Shown here one piece after another: positions 16,005 through 25,080 of a stretch of 64,000 nt of DNA (position 1 is its first letter; every line of letters begins with the position of its first letter). A program made the position numbers and the translations under genes. The notes below the pieces were generated by a model. It ran no database searches and was not told the origin of the DNA. It saw only the letters and a program-made list of their open reading frames with translations. The stretch comes from JALHST01 sp038316335 (GTDB lineage Bacteria; Bacteroidota; Bacteroidia; Flavobacteriales; Flavobacteriaceae). The stretch is taken from the NCBI GenBank assembly GCA_038316335.1, contig JBBQAM010000001.1:124001-188000 (forward strand), written 5' to 3'.

Positions 16005-17420
16005 ATGCATGTAGAACAGATTTATACCGGATGCTTGGCACACGCTGCCTATTATTTGGAAAGTAAAGGTGAGGCGGCCATTTTTGACCCGCTTCGAGAA
16101 GTAGAACCTTACATTGCTAGGGCGGCAAAGGACAAGGCCAAAATAAAATATGTGTTCGAGACCCATTTTCACGCCGATTTTGTGAGTGGTCATTTGGATC
16201 TTAAGAAAAAAACAGGTGCAGAGATTGTTTTTGGCCCAACTGCAAGACCTGGGTATGACGCCATAGTTGCGAAGGATAACCAGATTTTCAAAGTAGGGGA
16301 TTATCAGGTAAAAGTGATCCATACCCCTGGGCATACCATGGAAAGTACGACGTATCTTTTAATCGATGAAAACCAAAAAGAACATGGTATTATTACGGGA
16401 GACACCTTGTTTATTGGGGATGTAGGTCGACCAGACCTTGCACAGCACGTGGTTTCGGAACTTACCGAGGAGAAATTGGCAGGTTACTTGTTCGATTCCT
16501 TAAGAAATAGGATCATGCCATTGCCAGATGACCTTATAGTGTATCCCAACCATGGTGCCGGTTCTGCGTGTGGAAAAATGATGAGCAAGGAAACGACCGA
16601 TACGCTGGGCCATCAGAAAAAAGTAAACTATGCCCTTCGGCCCGACATGACCAAAGATGAATTCATTAAAGAGTTGCTTACCGGATTGACCAGGCCCCCT
16701 GGTTATTTTCCGCAAAACGTTTTAATGAATATAAAGGGGTATGACAGCTTGGATACCGTCATGGATCGGGCCAAAACCCCGTTATCTGTTGACGCCTTTG
16801 AGGCCGCTGCCAACGAAACGGGAGCCTTGATGCTGGATACCCGTGAGGCCGTTGATTTCGCCAAAGGCTTTATCCCGAATAGCATCAACATTGCTCTTGA
16901 TGGTAATTTTGCACAATGGGTAGGCGAAATGATTCCCGATGTGAAGCAGGAAATACTATTAATTACCTATCCAGATCAACAGGAAGAAACGATTACCCGA
17001 CTTTCGAGAGTTGGGTATGATCATGCCGTGGGTTACTTGAAGGGAGGTTTTGAGGCCTGGCAAAAGTCAGGAAAGGAATTTGAGACCATTAATAGGATTA
17101 CGGCCAAGGAATTCGAAGCAGTTTATTCGGCCGAAAAGCCCTTGATCATTGATGTCCGAAAGAAAAGCGAATTCGATTCCGAACATGTGATAGGCGCCAT
17201 AAACGTGCCATTGAACGAAATCAATCGGCACTTATCACAATTTCCAAAAGATAGGTCCTTTATACTCCACTGTGCAGGGGGATATCGCAGTATGATTGCG
17301 GCATCTATACTAAAGCAGCGTGGCTGGGTGAACTTGGTTGATGTGATAGGGGGTTTTGATGAAATTAAAAAGACGGGCATAGCAAAGACAGCCTATGTAT
17401 GCCCGACCACACTTCTATAA
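16005..17420 (+). CDS. CstB-like persulfide dioxygenase/rhodanese fusion
   Basis: The 471 residues are an N-terminal MBL-fold persulfide dioxygenase domain (about 1-240; THFHADFVSGH, HTPGHTMES, TGDTLFIGDVGRPD), a rhodanese homology domain without a catalytic Cys (about 255-355), and an active rhodanese domain (about 365-465) with Cys423 in HCAGGYRS. This is the three-part layout of CstB, which oxidises low-molecular-weight persulfides and makes thiosulfate downstream of SQR. The Phe in HFHADF instead of His is normal for this subgroup. With SQR and TauE it would complete sulfide detoxification. It has its own palindrome and -7 box. Confidence 0.9.
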   Translation: MHVEQIYTGCLAHAAYYLESKGEAAIFDPLREVEPYIARAAKDKAKIKYVFETHFHADFVSGHLDLKKKTGAEIVFGPTARPGYDAIVAKDNQIFKVGDYQVKVIHTPGHTMESTTYLLIDENQKEHGIITGDTLFIGDVGRPDLAQHVVSELTEEKLAGYLFDSLRNRIMPLPDDLIVYPNHGAGSACGKMMSKETTDTLGHQKKVNYALRPDMTKDEFIKELLTGLTRPPGYFPQNVLMNIKGYDSLDTVMDRAKTPLSVDAFEAAANETGALMLDTREAVDFAKGFIPNSINIALDGNFAQWVGEMIPDVKQEILLITYPDQQEETITRLSRVGYDHAVGYLKGGFEAWQKSGKEFETINRITAKEFEAVYSAEKPLIIDVRKKSEFDSEHVIGAINVPLNEINRHLSQFPKDRSFILHCAGGYRSMIAASILKQRGWVNLVDVIGGFDEIKKTGIAKTAYVCPTTLL

Positions 17421-17578
17421 AAACGATAAATGCCATCTTAGAATTTAAGAATTCGAAAGTATAGACAATGAATTGAAATAAGGAATATCCTTAATGGGAT
17501 CGTATTTAAGATACCTGCTAAAATGCATGAGGGTACTTTCTTGTAAACGATGCTAATAAGATAATAAATAAATGAATC

Positions 17579-18244
17579 ATGGAAACAACAGACGTAAAAC
17601 CAACAATAATGCCCCGAATCGGGGATATCGCGCCCGATTTTGAGGCCGTGACTACAAAAGGTAAAATTAAATTATCAGAATATGCCAAAGACAAATGGTT
17701 GGTCATGTTCTCGCATCCCGCTGACTTTACGCCCGTTTGTACGACCGAAATGAGTGGCTTTGCCTTGCGGAAAAAAGAGTTCGATGCCTTGAAAACAGAA
17801 CTTCTGGGACTTAGTATCGATAGTATTCATGCCCACCTTGGGTGGGTCAATAATGTGCGTGAGAAAACCGGAGTGTATTTTGACTTTCCCATAATAGCAG
17901 ATATCGACATGAAGGTGTCTAAACTCTATGGGATGTTGCAGCCGAACGAAAGTGAGACTGCCGCCGTACGTGCCGTTTTCTTTATTGATCCTTTGAAAAA
18001 AATTCGCCTGATCATGTATTACCCTTTGAATGTGGGTAGGAATATGAATGAAATTTTAAGGGTCTTGGAAGCCTTGCAGACTTCCGATAAATATAAGGTC
18101 GCCATGCCCTTGGATTGGAAAAAAGGAGATAAAGTGATCGTGCCACCGCCAAAAACCTTGGATGAGATGAATACCAGGATGCAAGACAAGTCGATCGAAT
18201 TGGTAGATTTTTATCTGGCCAAGAAGGAACTGAATTATAATTGA
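17579..18244 (+). CDS. 1-Cys peroxiredoxin (Prx6 type)
   Basis: This 221-residue peroxiredoxin has the peroxidatic motif PADFTPVCTTE (Cys54), the LSIDSIHAHLGWV segment and the long C-terminal domain (DWKKGDKVIVPPP) of the Prx6 group. No resolving Cys is seen, so it is the 1-Cys class. It reduces hydrogen peroxide or hydroperoxides in the cytoplasm. In its place between CstB-like and rhodanese genes it may also act on persulfides, but that is inference. No palindrome was found in its 158-bp upstream gap. Confidence 0.93.
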   Translation: METTDVKPTIMPRIGDIAPDFEAVTTKGKIKLSEYAKDKWLVMFSHPADFTPVCTTEMSGFALRKKEFDALKTELLGLSIDSIHAHLGWVNNVREKTGVYFDFPIIADIDMKVSKLYGMLQPNESETAAVRAVFFIDPLKKIRLIMYYPLNVGRNMNEILRVLEALQTSDKYKVAMPLDWKKGDKVIVPPPKTLDEMNTRMQDKSIELVDFYLAKKELNYN

Positions 18245-18263
18245 TTTTTAGTTGGTTGTTGTA

Positions 18264-18298
18264 GGAAACGGTCATAGACTCTTTTGGCCGTTTTCTTT
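18264..18298 (+). terminator. candidate rho-independent terminator after the peroxiredoxin gene
   Basis: The arms GGAAACGGTC and GGCCGTTTTC pair with one mismatch and one G-U around a 12-nt loop, and end in a short T-rich tail. Confidence 0.45.
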
Positions 18299-18330
18299 AG
18301 TTGCGCCACAAATCCTTAAAACAAAAAAAT

Positions 18331-18675
18331 ATGTCATTCTTAAGTAATTTATTTGGAACGGTAAACAACACGTCTGATAAAATAGAAATATTGGACACGG
18401 TAGCCTATGGTAAGGCTATTTCAGAAAAGAAAGTGCAATTGGTAGATGTGCGAACTGTTGCTGAATATCGCAGTGGCCATATAAAAAATGCCATCAACAT
18501 CGATTTTTTTAATTCGGCCGATTTTGTAAGGAATTTTGAAAAATTGGATAAAGAAAAGCCTGTCTACGTCTATTGTCGTTCAGGCGCAAGGAGTCAAAAG
18601 GCCGCCCGAAAATTAGTGGGATTGGGTTTTTCACAGATTTACGACTTGGCAGGAGGCTTTATACGTTGGAAGTAA
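18331..18675 (+). CDS. single-domain rhodanese
   Basis: This 114-residue sulfurtransferase has the active-site loop YCRSGARSQ (Cys82), the VDVRT-x-EYRSGHI entry motif and the DLAGGFIRWK ending. It transfers sulfane sulfur between small thiols and proteins. I use the ATG at 18331; the upstream TTG (18301) would add ten unlikely residues. Its position in the sulfide cluster fits persulfide relay. Confidence 0.92.
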   Translation: MSFLSNLFGTVNNTSDKIEILDTVAYGKAISEKKVQLVDVRTVAEYRSGHIKNAINIDFFNSADFVRNFEKLDKEKPVYVYCRSGARSQKAARKLVGLGFSQIYDLAGGFIRWK

Positions 18676-18864
18676 GGACAAAACCAAAGCAGGCATCAAT
18701 TTGAATTGTTCACAGTATCCCTGTACCCATTGAATTTGTGGTATTCAAGTGGTGTATCTAATGGCAAGTGTACTAAAGAAAAAGGCTTTTGGGAGTACTG
18801 TTAAGAGATTTTATGCCTTTCGAAAGTCAGCGTAACATTTTAAATAATGAATAAATAGGTACCA

Positions 18865-19137
18865 ATGAAGACATCTATCAGAGTGCAGAATTTGAAATGT
18901 GGCGGTTGTGCCACGTCCATTCGTTCCAAGCTCACTGAATTGGAGTATGTGTCGGAGGTAACCGTTAGCGTCGAATCGGCAATGGTTTCCTTTGTTCATA
19001 ATGATATCGATGATGCCCTTAGGGTGAAGCGCCAATTGAAAGATTTGGGATATCCGTCTATCGATACCAAGAAAACCAGGTCCGCCAAGATGATTTCTTT
19101 CTTCAGTTGCACCAAAGGGAAAATAGCAAGCTTATGA
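18865..19137 (+). CDS. heavy-metal-associated (HMA) domain protein
   Basis: This 90-residue protein is an HMA domain (residues 1-68) with the soft-metal/thiol site CGGC (Cys12, Cys15) and a short basic tail holding one more Cys. It may carry Cu(I) or handle reactive sulfur. Its stop overlaps the start of the DUF3365 cytochrome gene (ATGA), which indicates translational coupling. It is the intact relative of the CxxC-less protein at 14275. Confidence 0.88.
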   Translation: MKTSIRVQNLKCGGCATSIRSKLTELEYVSEVTVSVESAMVSFVHNDIDDALRVKRQLKDLGYPSIDTKKTRSAKMISFFSCTKGKIASL

Positions 19138-20147
19138 AACATATACTCCTCGTTACATTGATTTTTGTAGTATCAGGCTGTAAAGACGCCACTAAATCAG
19201 TAGCCATACCTGAACCTACTGAAAGTAGAACGAACGAAGTCACAGAGATCGACCGGCTCTATCCCGGAAAGAAAATTTTGGAGAACGAATGCTATATCTG
19301 CCATAACCCGAAGGCATCGCAATCGAATATGATCGGGCCGCCTATGACGGCCATTAAATTGCATTATATTGACGCTACCACAACAAAAGAACAATTTGCA
19401 GAGGCACTTTTACAATGGATAAATGACCCGGAACAAGCAGGGAAAATTCCAGGGGCCCATAAAAGGTTTGGAAGCATGCCGTATATGCCGAAGCCTGATA
19501 CCATGATCCGTCAGGTGGCAGATTACCTATATGATAATGATGTCGAACGACCCGTTTGGTTCGACAAGGAGTTTGAGGCCCGCTATATAAAGGGCAATGG
19601 CCAAGGGATGGGTATGGGTGTGTTCAAAGAATGGACCGCTCCCGATTCTGAAACAGAATATGCTCAAAGAGGGCTTGAATATGTCAAGAAGACCCAAGCG
19701 GTTTTGGGAAAAAATTTAGTCAAGGCGATCCAGGAAAACGGCACGGCAGGTGCCTTACGATACTGTAATATCCAGGCCATAAAATTAACGGATAGTATTT
19801 CTGTGATGCACAATGCCATTATTAAACGGGTTAGCGATAAGCCTAGAAATGCCAATAATTGGGCAAATGCAGATGAATTGAGCTATATAGAGGCCTTTAA
19901 GGAGCTGGTTTCTGCCAAAGTTGAGGTACAACCGATCATAAAAAATGATAATGGGGACGTTTATTTCTATTATCCCATCACAACCAATACCATGTGTCTG
20001 CAGTGTCATGGCAAACCCAATGATCAAATCGCTCCGGCGGTTATGACGGCATTAAGTACCATCTATCCAAATGACAAGGCGACCGGGTATGATGTAAATG
20101 AAGTACGCGGTATGTGGAGCATTGTTTTCGATGACAGCAATGAATAG
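19134..20147 (+). CDS. periplasmic c-type cytochrome lipoprotein with DUF3365 domain
   Basis: The 337-residue protein starts at the ATG at 19134, overlapping the HMA stop, which gives a lipoprotein signal (LLVTLIFVVSGC). A mono-haem cytochrome c domain lies at about 35-125 (Cys53/Cys56/His57). A DUF3365 (Tll0287-like) sensory haem domain follows at about 170-337 with CLQCH (Cys288/Cys291/His292). Expected location is the periplasmic face. It could pass electrons or sense redox state. The neighbouring SQR and cytochrome bd genes suggest a respiratory link. Confidence 0.86.
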   Translation: MKHILLVTLIFVVSGCKDATKSVAIPEPTESRTNEVTEIDRLYPGKKILENECYICHNPKASQSNMIGPPMTAIKLHYIDATTTKEQFAEALLQWINDPEQAGKIPGAHKRFGSMPYMPKPDTMIRQVADYLYDNDVERPVWFDKEFEARYIKGNGQGMGMGVFKEWTAPDSETEYAQRGLEYVKKTQAVLGKNLVKAIQENGTAGALRYCNIQAIKLTDSISVMHNAIIKRVSDKPRNANNWANADELSYIEAFKELVSAKVEVQPIIKNDNGDVYFYYPITTNTMCLQCHGKPNDQIAPAVMTALSTIYPNDKATGYDVNEVRGMWSIVFDDSNE

Positions 20148-20168
20148 CGTAGCCAATAACAAAATCAT

Positions 20169-20858
20169 ATGAAAACCCTAGGGCTTATCGGAGGTACTTC
20201 CTGGCATTCCACCATTGTTTACTATAAACTTATCAATGAATTGGTCGGCACGAAAATAGGCGCCCAGGCAAATCCCGAATTGTTGTTATACAGCATTAAT
20301 ATTGAAATTATGCGCGAGCAGGATCCGCAAAAAATTAATGCCAAATATGAAAAAGTAGCCCATATCCTTGAGAAAGCGGGAGCCGAGGCCATAGTTATTT
20401 GTGCCAATACACCGCATATGGCCTATGAGTTTGTTCAGCCGAAAATAAAGATTCCCATACTTCATATCGCCGATGCCGTTGGGCGAGAAGCCTTAAAATT
20501 GAATCAAAAAAGGATCGGCCTTCTGGGCAATAGGCCGACGATGACGAAAGGCTTTATACAATCCCGATTAAAAAATAAATTTGGCATTGAGGTCCTAATT
20601 CCAAAGGAGAAGTACATTACAGAATGCCATCATTATGTCTCAGATGAATTGACCCAGGGCCAATTTACCGAAAATGCGAGGCAATTTTTCATACGACAAA
20701 TGGCGGAATTGAAAAGTAGCGGGGCCGAAGGCATTATTCTAGGGTGTACCGAATTGCCGATGCTGCTCTCCAAAAAAGACTTTGACCTTCCTTTGTTCGC
20801 AACTACACGGCTTCATGCCCAAATGGCTTCTGATTTTATTCTATCGGACACCAAATAG
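20169..20858 (+). CDS. aspartate/glutamate racemase family protein
   Basis: This 229-residue enzyme has the two catalytic cysteines of the cofactor-independent racemases: CANTPHMA in the N-terminal half and GCTELPML in the C-terminal half. The N-terminus (MKTLGLIGGTSWHSTIVYY) is typical of the YgeA/aspartate racemase group. It interconverts L- and D-aspartate or glutamate. It lies 21 bp after the DUF3365 gene in the same direction. The link with sulfur genes is not obvious. Confidence 0.92.
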   Translation: MKTLGLIGGTSWHSTIVYYKLINELVGTKIGAQANPELLLYSINIEIMREQDPQKINAKYEKVAHILEKAGAEAIVICANTPHMAYEFVQPKIKIPILHIADAVGREALKLNQKRIGLLGNRPTMTKGFIQSRLKNKFGIEVLIPKEKYITECHHYVSDELTQGQFTENARQFFIRQMAELKSSGAEGIILGCTELPMLLSKKDFDLPLFATTRLHAQMASDFILSDTK

Positions 20859-20865
20859 CTTTTAA

Positions 20866-20890
20866 GGCTCTAAGCACTTAGGGCATTTTT
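20866..20890 (+). terminator. candidate terminator after the racemase gene
   Basis: The sequence GGCTCTAAG and CTTAGGGC can pair, followed by ATTTTTAATT. The loop is very short, so part of the stem must open. Confidence 0.4.
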
Positions 20891-20911
20891 AATTAGGACA
20901 GCGCGATGTAA

Positions 20912-20927
20912 TGTAACAAAAGTTACA
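20912..20927 (+). promoter_or_regulatory. perfect Crp/Fnr-type palindrome (GTAAC-N4-GTTAC class)
   Basis: The site reads TGTAACAAAAGTTACA. TACTTTTA at 20949-20956 starts 29.5 bp from the centre, before the SQR start at 20981. Confidence 0.87.
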
Positions 20928-20980
20928 GCATAGGTAATAACGGATCCATACTTTTAAGGATCAACCCAAATATTGATACA

Positions 20981-22288
20981 ATGAAAACACATCATAAAAT
21001 ATTGATTATCGGTGGCGGCACCGCCGGCATTATGACGGCCGCTCAACTTTTAAAGAAAGATAAAAGTCTTGACATTGGGCTAATAGAACCATCGGATACC
21101 CACTACTACCAACCCGCTTGGACATTGGTAGGTGCAGGAACTTACGATTATGATAAAACGGCTCGCCCAATGGCATCGGTTATGCCCAAGGGAGTAACTT
21201 GGATTCAGGACTTCGCCACTGGATTTGTACCCGAGAACAATTCGGTCACGACTAAATCAAATGGTACTATTTCGTATGATTATTTAGTAGTTGCTCCCGG
21301 ATTGGCCTATGATTTTAGTCTGGTTCCTGGGCTTGGTGAGGCAATCGACAAAGGGGTGGTATGCAGTAATTATACCGATCCAAAACACACTTGGGAGGTG
21401 ATTAAGAATTTCAAAGGAGGTACGGCCTTGTTTACTCAGCCAACCACCCCGATCAAGTGCGGTGGCGCCCCACAGAAAATCATGTATTTGGCAGCATCAT
21501 ATTTCAGAAAGAGCGATGTTCGCAAAAAGACGGATATTGTCTTTGCAACATCTGGCTCAGTAATCTTTGGCGTTAAGGAAATTGCAAAAACCTTGATGGA
21601 GGTGGTTGATAGAAAAGACATCAACTTACGGTTTCATCACAAATTGGTTGCAATAGATTCCAAGAAGCAGATCGCTTGGTACGAATTGGGAAAAGATATC
21701 TCTGCCGGAGGCTGCGTGGTTATGGCGGGTGATGATGACAATCGGCTGTTGGATGCGTCATTTCAATATAACTACAAAGCCGTAAAGGTAACGATTGAGG
21801 GTGCCAGATATGGCATACACTATGATATGCTGCATACCGCACCCCCTTCAGTGGCGCCAAAATTCGTAAAGGAATCATCCTTGGTAAATGCTGCAGGATG
21901 GGTCGATGTTGACCAACAGACCATGCAGCATAAAAAATTCCCGAATATCTTTAGCTTGGGGGATGTTGCCGCCTTGCCGACCGCCAAAACAGGTGCCGCC
22001 ATTCGGAAACAGGTGCCTATTGTCGTCGATAATATCGTTTTGTTGATCGAACAGCATAAACTTGGTAGTAAATCCTATAATGGCTATTCTTCCTGTCCGC
22101 TTGTAACCGAATACGGAAAGATGGTTTTGGCGGAGTTTGATTATCAGAACAACTTTATTCCTGACCCTAAATTAAAGCAAATGCTTGTTTTTGATAGTTC
22201 AAAGGAACATTGGCGTCTGTGGATCCTTAAAAAATACGGCTTACCCTATTTGTACTGGAACAAAATGCTCAAAGGGAAGGATGTCTAA
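20981..22288 (+). CDS. sqr: sulfide:quinone oxidoreductase, type II-like
   Basis: This 435-residue FAD enzyme has the N-terminal dinucleotide motif GGGTAG, the HYYQPAWTLVGAG segment that marks SQR, and the two redox cysteines of the type II (SQOR-like) group: Cys160 in KCGGAPQK and Cys372 in SSCPLVT. A second FAD-binding segment reads FSLGDVAALPTAKTGAA. It oxidises sulfide at the membrane face, passing electrons to quinone and sulfur to a thiol acceptor. The persulfide product is the substrate for the CstB-like enzyme. Cytochrome bd, 119 bp downstream, could reoxidise the quinol. Confidence 0.94.
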   Translation: MKTHHKILIIGGGTAGIMTAAQLLKKDKSLDIGLIEPSDTHYYQPAWTLVGAGTYDYDKTARPMASVMPKGVTWIQDFATGFVPENNSVTTKSNGTISYDYLVVAPGLAYDFSLVPGLGEAIDKGVVCSNYTDPKHTWEVIKNFKGGTALFTQPTTPIKCGGAPQKIMYLAASYFRKSDVRKKTDIVFATSGSVIFGVKEIAKTLMEVVDRKDINLRFHHKLVAIDSKKQIAWYELGKDISAGGCVVMAGDDDNRLLDASFQYNYKAVKVTIEGARYGIHYDMLHTAPPSVAPKFVKESSLVNAAGWVDVDQQTMQHKKFPNIFSLGDVAALPTAKTGAAIRKQVPIVVDNIVLLIEQHKLGSKSYNGYSSCPLVTEYGKMVLAEFDYQNNFIPDPKLKQMLVFDSSKEHWRLWILKKYGLPYLYWNKMLKGKDV

Positions 22289-22407
22289 CGAATAGGCCAC
22301 CTAAAGAATAGTGCAATAAAGTGTACATAACACCTTTGGAAAACTTCAAATAGGCACATCTTTCCTATCTTTCTAGTTTATTTCAATTACCACAAAAACC
22401 AGTAGAT

Positions 22408-23739
22408 ATGGAGGATATGTTGTTTTATGATAGAATGCAGTTTGCTTTCACCATTACCTTCCATTATTTGTTTCCACAGCTTACCATGGGACTTTCCTTG
22501 TTGATCGTCTATTTCAAATGGAAATTTTTACGTATACAAAATACTACCTATAACCATGCCGCCAAATTCTGGATGAAAATCTTTGCCCTTAATTTTGCGA
22601 TGGGCGTGGTTACAGGGATTCCTATGGAATTTCAGTTTGGCACCAATTGGGCCAAGTTCTCGGAGCTTACAGGTGGTATTATAGGTCAGACCTTGGCAAT
22701 GGAAGGAATGTTCTCGTTCTTTTTGGAATCCTCATTTTTGGGGCTGTTTTTGTTTGGTGAAAAATTGATGGGCCAAAAACTACATTTTCTTACGGGATTT
22801 TTGGTTTTTCTAGGCTCATGGGCCAGTGGCTTTTTAATAATCGCCACGCACTCTTGGATGCAACACCCTGTCGGTTATGAAATATTTGAAAGCGGTAAAT
22901 TTGTGCTCACTGATTTTTCGGCCCTCTTCTCGAATTCTTGGCTATGGCCCTCTTACCTGCATAATCAATTAGCATCGGTAGTAACAGCTTCGTTTGTTGT
23001 GGCGGCCATTGGGGCATTTTATGTATTGAGCAACAAACAGATTGAATTTGGGAAACTGTTTATAAAAACAGGGGTTTTGTTCGGACTCATCGCCTCCATT
23101 CTTGTTGCGTTTCCAACAGGGGATTGGACGGCGAAAAATGTAGTAAAGCATCAGCCAGTGACTTTTGCCGCTATGGAGGGATTATTCGAGACCGTTGATG
23201 GGGGCTCCGAAATTGTCTTGATAGGTCAGCCCGATACCGAAAATAAAAAACTAGATAATAAAATCGCTGTGCCGAATGCATTAAGCTTTTTGACGTACCT
23301 ACGGTGGGATGCAAAGATCGAGGGCCTAAATGAGTTCAATGAAAAAGACTACCCGACCAATATTCCCGGATTATATTATGCATACCATATAATGGTAGGT
23401 TTGGGTACGCTATTCATAGCCCTAATGATGTTTGCGGCGGTGCAGCTTTGGCGAAAAAAACTGTACCGGACCAAGTGGGTCTTATGGTCGTTACTATTTA
23501 TGCTACCGTTTCCCTATATTGCCAATACGACGGGCTGGTATACGGCCGAATTGGGAAGACAGCCTTGGCTGGTATATGATTTATTGAGAACCTCCCAAGG
23601 AGCATCCCCTACGGTTTCGGCAGGTAATACGTTGTTCACTTTATTGGGATTCGTTGGTCTCTATCTTTTATTGGGCTTGTTGTTCTTGATGTTAGTCGGA
23701 AAAATAATCAACAAGGGCCCTGAAACCATTAAAGAATAA
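22408..23739 (+). CDS. cydA: cytochrome bd ubiquinol oxidase subunit I
   Basis: This 443-residue multi-spanning protein begins with the conserved FAFTITFHYLFPQLTMGLS (haem b595 ligand region). It contains the GRQPW motif and a quinol-binding Q-loop that is short, as in most Bacteroidota. With CydB it reduces oxygen to water with menaquinol and is less sulfide-sensitive than haem-copper oxidases, which fits its place next to SQR. The cydB start follows after 2 bp. A -7-like TATCTTTC lies at 22366-22373, but neither palindrome class is present. Confidence 0.96.
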   Translation: MEDMLFYDRMQFAFTITFHYLFPQLTMGLSLLIVYFKWKFLRIQNTTYNHAAKFWMKIFALNFAMGVVTGIPMEFQFGTNWAKFSELTGGIIGQTLAMEGMFSFFLESSFLGLFLFGEKLMGQKLHFLTGFLVFLGSWASGFLIIATHSWMQHPVGYEIFESGKFVLTDFSALFSNSWLWPSYLHNQLASVVTASFVVAAIGAFYVLSNKQIEFGKLFIKTGVLFGLIASILVAFPTGDWTAKNVVKHQPVTFAAMEGLFETVDGGSEIVLIGQPDTENKKLDNKIAVPNALSFLTYLRWDAKIEGLNEFNEKDYPTNIPGLYYAYHIMVGLGTLFIALMMFAAVQLWRKKLYRTKWVLWSLLFMLPFPYIANTTGWYTAELGRQPWLVYDLLRTSQGASPTVSAGNTLFTLLGFVGLYLLLGLLFLMLVGKIINKGPETIKE

Positions 23740-23741
23740 CT

Positions 23742-24818
23742 ATGGAGCTATTTTGGTATGTTGTTTTAATGGGCATGCTCGGCATGTATGTAATTTTGGA
23801 TGGTTACGATTTTGGGGCAGGTATCATTCATCTTTTTTTTGCAAAAACCGAAAAAGACAAAAAGGCAATTACAAGTGCCATAGGCCCATTTTGGGATGCC
23901 AATGAAGTTTGGCTTATTGCATCGGGCGGGGTTTTATTCTTTGCCTTTCCTACATTATATGCGTCTTCTTTTAGCGGATTTTATTTGCCATTGATCATGA
24001 TTTTATGGTTGTTGATTTTTAGGGCGGTTGGGCTTGAACTTCGCGGCCAGGTGCAAAATGTATTATGGCAAAGTTTCTGGGATAAGGCATTTGGAATTGC
24101 TAGTCTGTTGTTGGCATTGTTTTTTGGAATTGCGCTGGGAAATGTGGTACGCGGAGTTAATTTGGGAATGGTTGAAAATGGAATTGGCGCCCATGAACCA
24201 CATTTCTTTTTTCTCCCATTATGGAATCCGACACTGAGTCCGACCTCCGTAAATCTGGGGATTATAGATTGGTTTACCCTATTATTGGGCATTATTGGAA
24301 TGGTGTCATTGGCCGTTCATGGTGCGAACTGGATCATTTTCAAGACCAATTCAGATTTAAATGAGTTGTTGAAGAAAATAGTATTTCGGTTAAATTTTGT
24401 GCTATTGGGGTTGGTAATTATCTCACTTACCGTATGGCACATAATTGAACCAAAACCCTTTCATAATTTTATCGAAACCCCATGGCTTTTGATTTTTCCG
24501 ATAATTACCTTTATTGGCTTGTTGGGACTATTCAGGGTTCGGAATTTTAAAAAAGATGGCCTTGGCTTCTTATTTTCCTCCTTGTTTTTGATGGGCGGCT
24601 TTTCGGCCACCGCGGTTTCCATTTTTCCGAATCTATTACCCTCTACCAATACGATCAACCCGTCGCTTACGATCTATAATGCTTCAGCGGATGTCTACGG
24701 ACTCACAGTAGGGATTTACTGGTTCGTCATTGCTTTATTTTTGGTGTTCGTCTATTTGGTGATCCAATACCGAATTTTTAAGGGAAAGATGGATGATATC
24801 GGCTATGGGGAACATTAA
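23742..24818 (+). CDS. cydB: cytochrome bd ubiquinol oxidase subunit II
   Basis: This 358-residue membrane protein has about eight helices and the CydB hallmarks: LDGYDFGAGI near the N-terminus, GPFWDANEVWL, and FRAVGLELRGQ. It follows cydA by 2 bp and forms the heterodimeric oxidase with it. No cydX-like small ORF was identified directly downstream. Confidence 0.96.
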   Translation: MELFWYVVLMGMLGMYVILDGYDFGAGIIHLFFAKTEKDKKAITSAIGPFWDANEVWLIASGGVLFFAFPTLYASSFSGFYLPLIMILWLLIFRAVGLELRGQVQNVLWQSFWDKAFGIASLLLALFFGIALGNVVRGVNLGMVENGIGAHEPHFFFLPLWNPTLSPTSVNLGIIDWFTLLLGIIGMVSLAVHGANWIIFKTNSDLNELLKKIVFRLNFVLLGLVIISLTVWHIIEPKPFHNFIETPWLLIFPIITFIGLLGLFRVRNFKKDGLGFLFSSLFLMGGFSATAVSIFPNLLPSTNTINPSLTIYNASADVYGLTVGIYWFVIALFLVFVYLVIQYRIFKGKMDDIGYGEH

Positions 24819-24948
24819 TTAATGAGATATGGCAATCTCCCAAAATTGCCAATCTACCGCAAACGGGACATCGCTGCCATTTGATTTCAAAAACTACAAA
24901 ATTATCAGGTGTTGCCGTTGTAACCAAAATTTAGTCGAAACCATCCTC

Positions 24949-24964
24949 AGTAACAATTGTTACT
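24949..24964 (+). promoter_or_regulatory. perfect Crp/Fnr-type palindrome (GTAAC-N4-GTTAC class)
   Basis: The site reads AGTAACAATTGTTACT. The box-like GAATTTTA at 24986-24993 starts 29.5 bp from the centre. The start codon at 25081 leaves a leader of about 80 nt, longer than at the sister sites. Confidence 0.78.
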
Positions 24965-25080
24965 GTGCATTCCTCACAATTAATCGAATTTTACGGTCAT
25001 AGAAATAGTGGTATGCTATTGACATTTATCATTGTTGCAATGCATTCACAGGACTAACTTCACATCAAAATCAAATAAAT

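Noticed and set aside
18759..18835. Short frame starting MASVLKKKAF upstream of the HMA gene
   Set aside because: Only about 20 codons, with no support from spacing, promoter or overlap.
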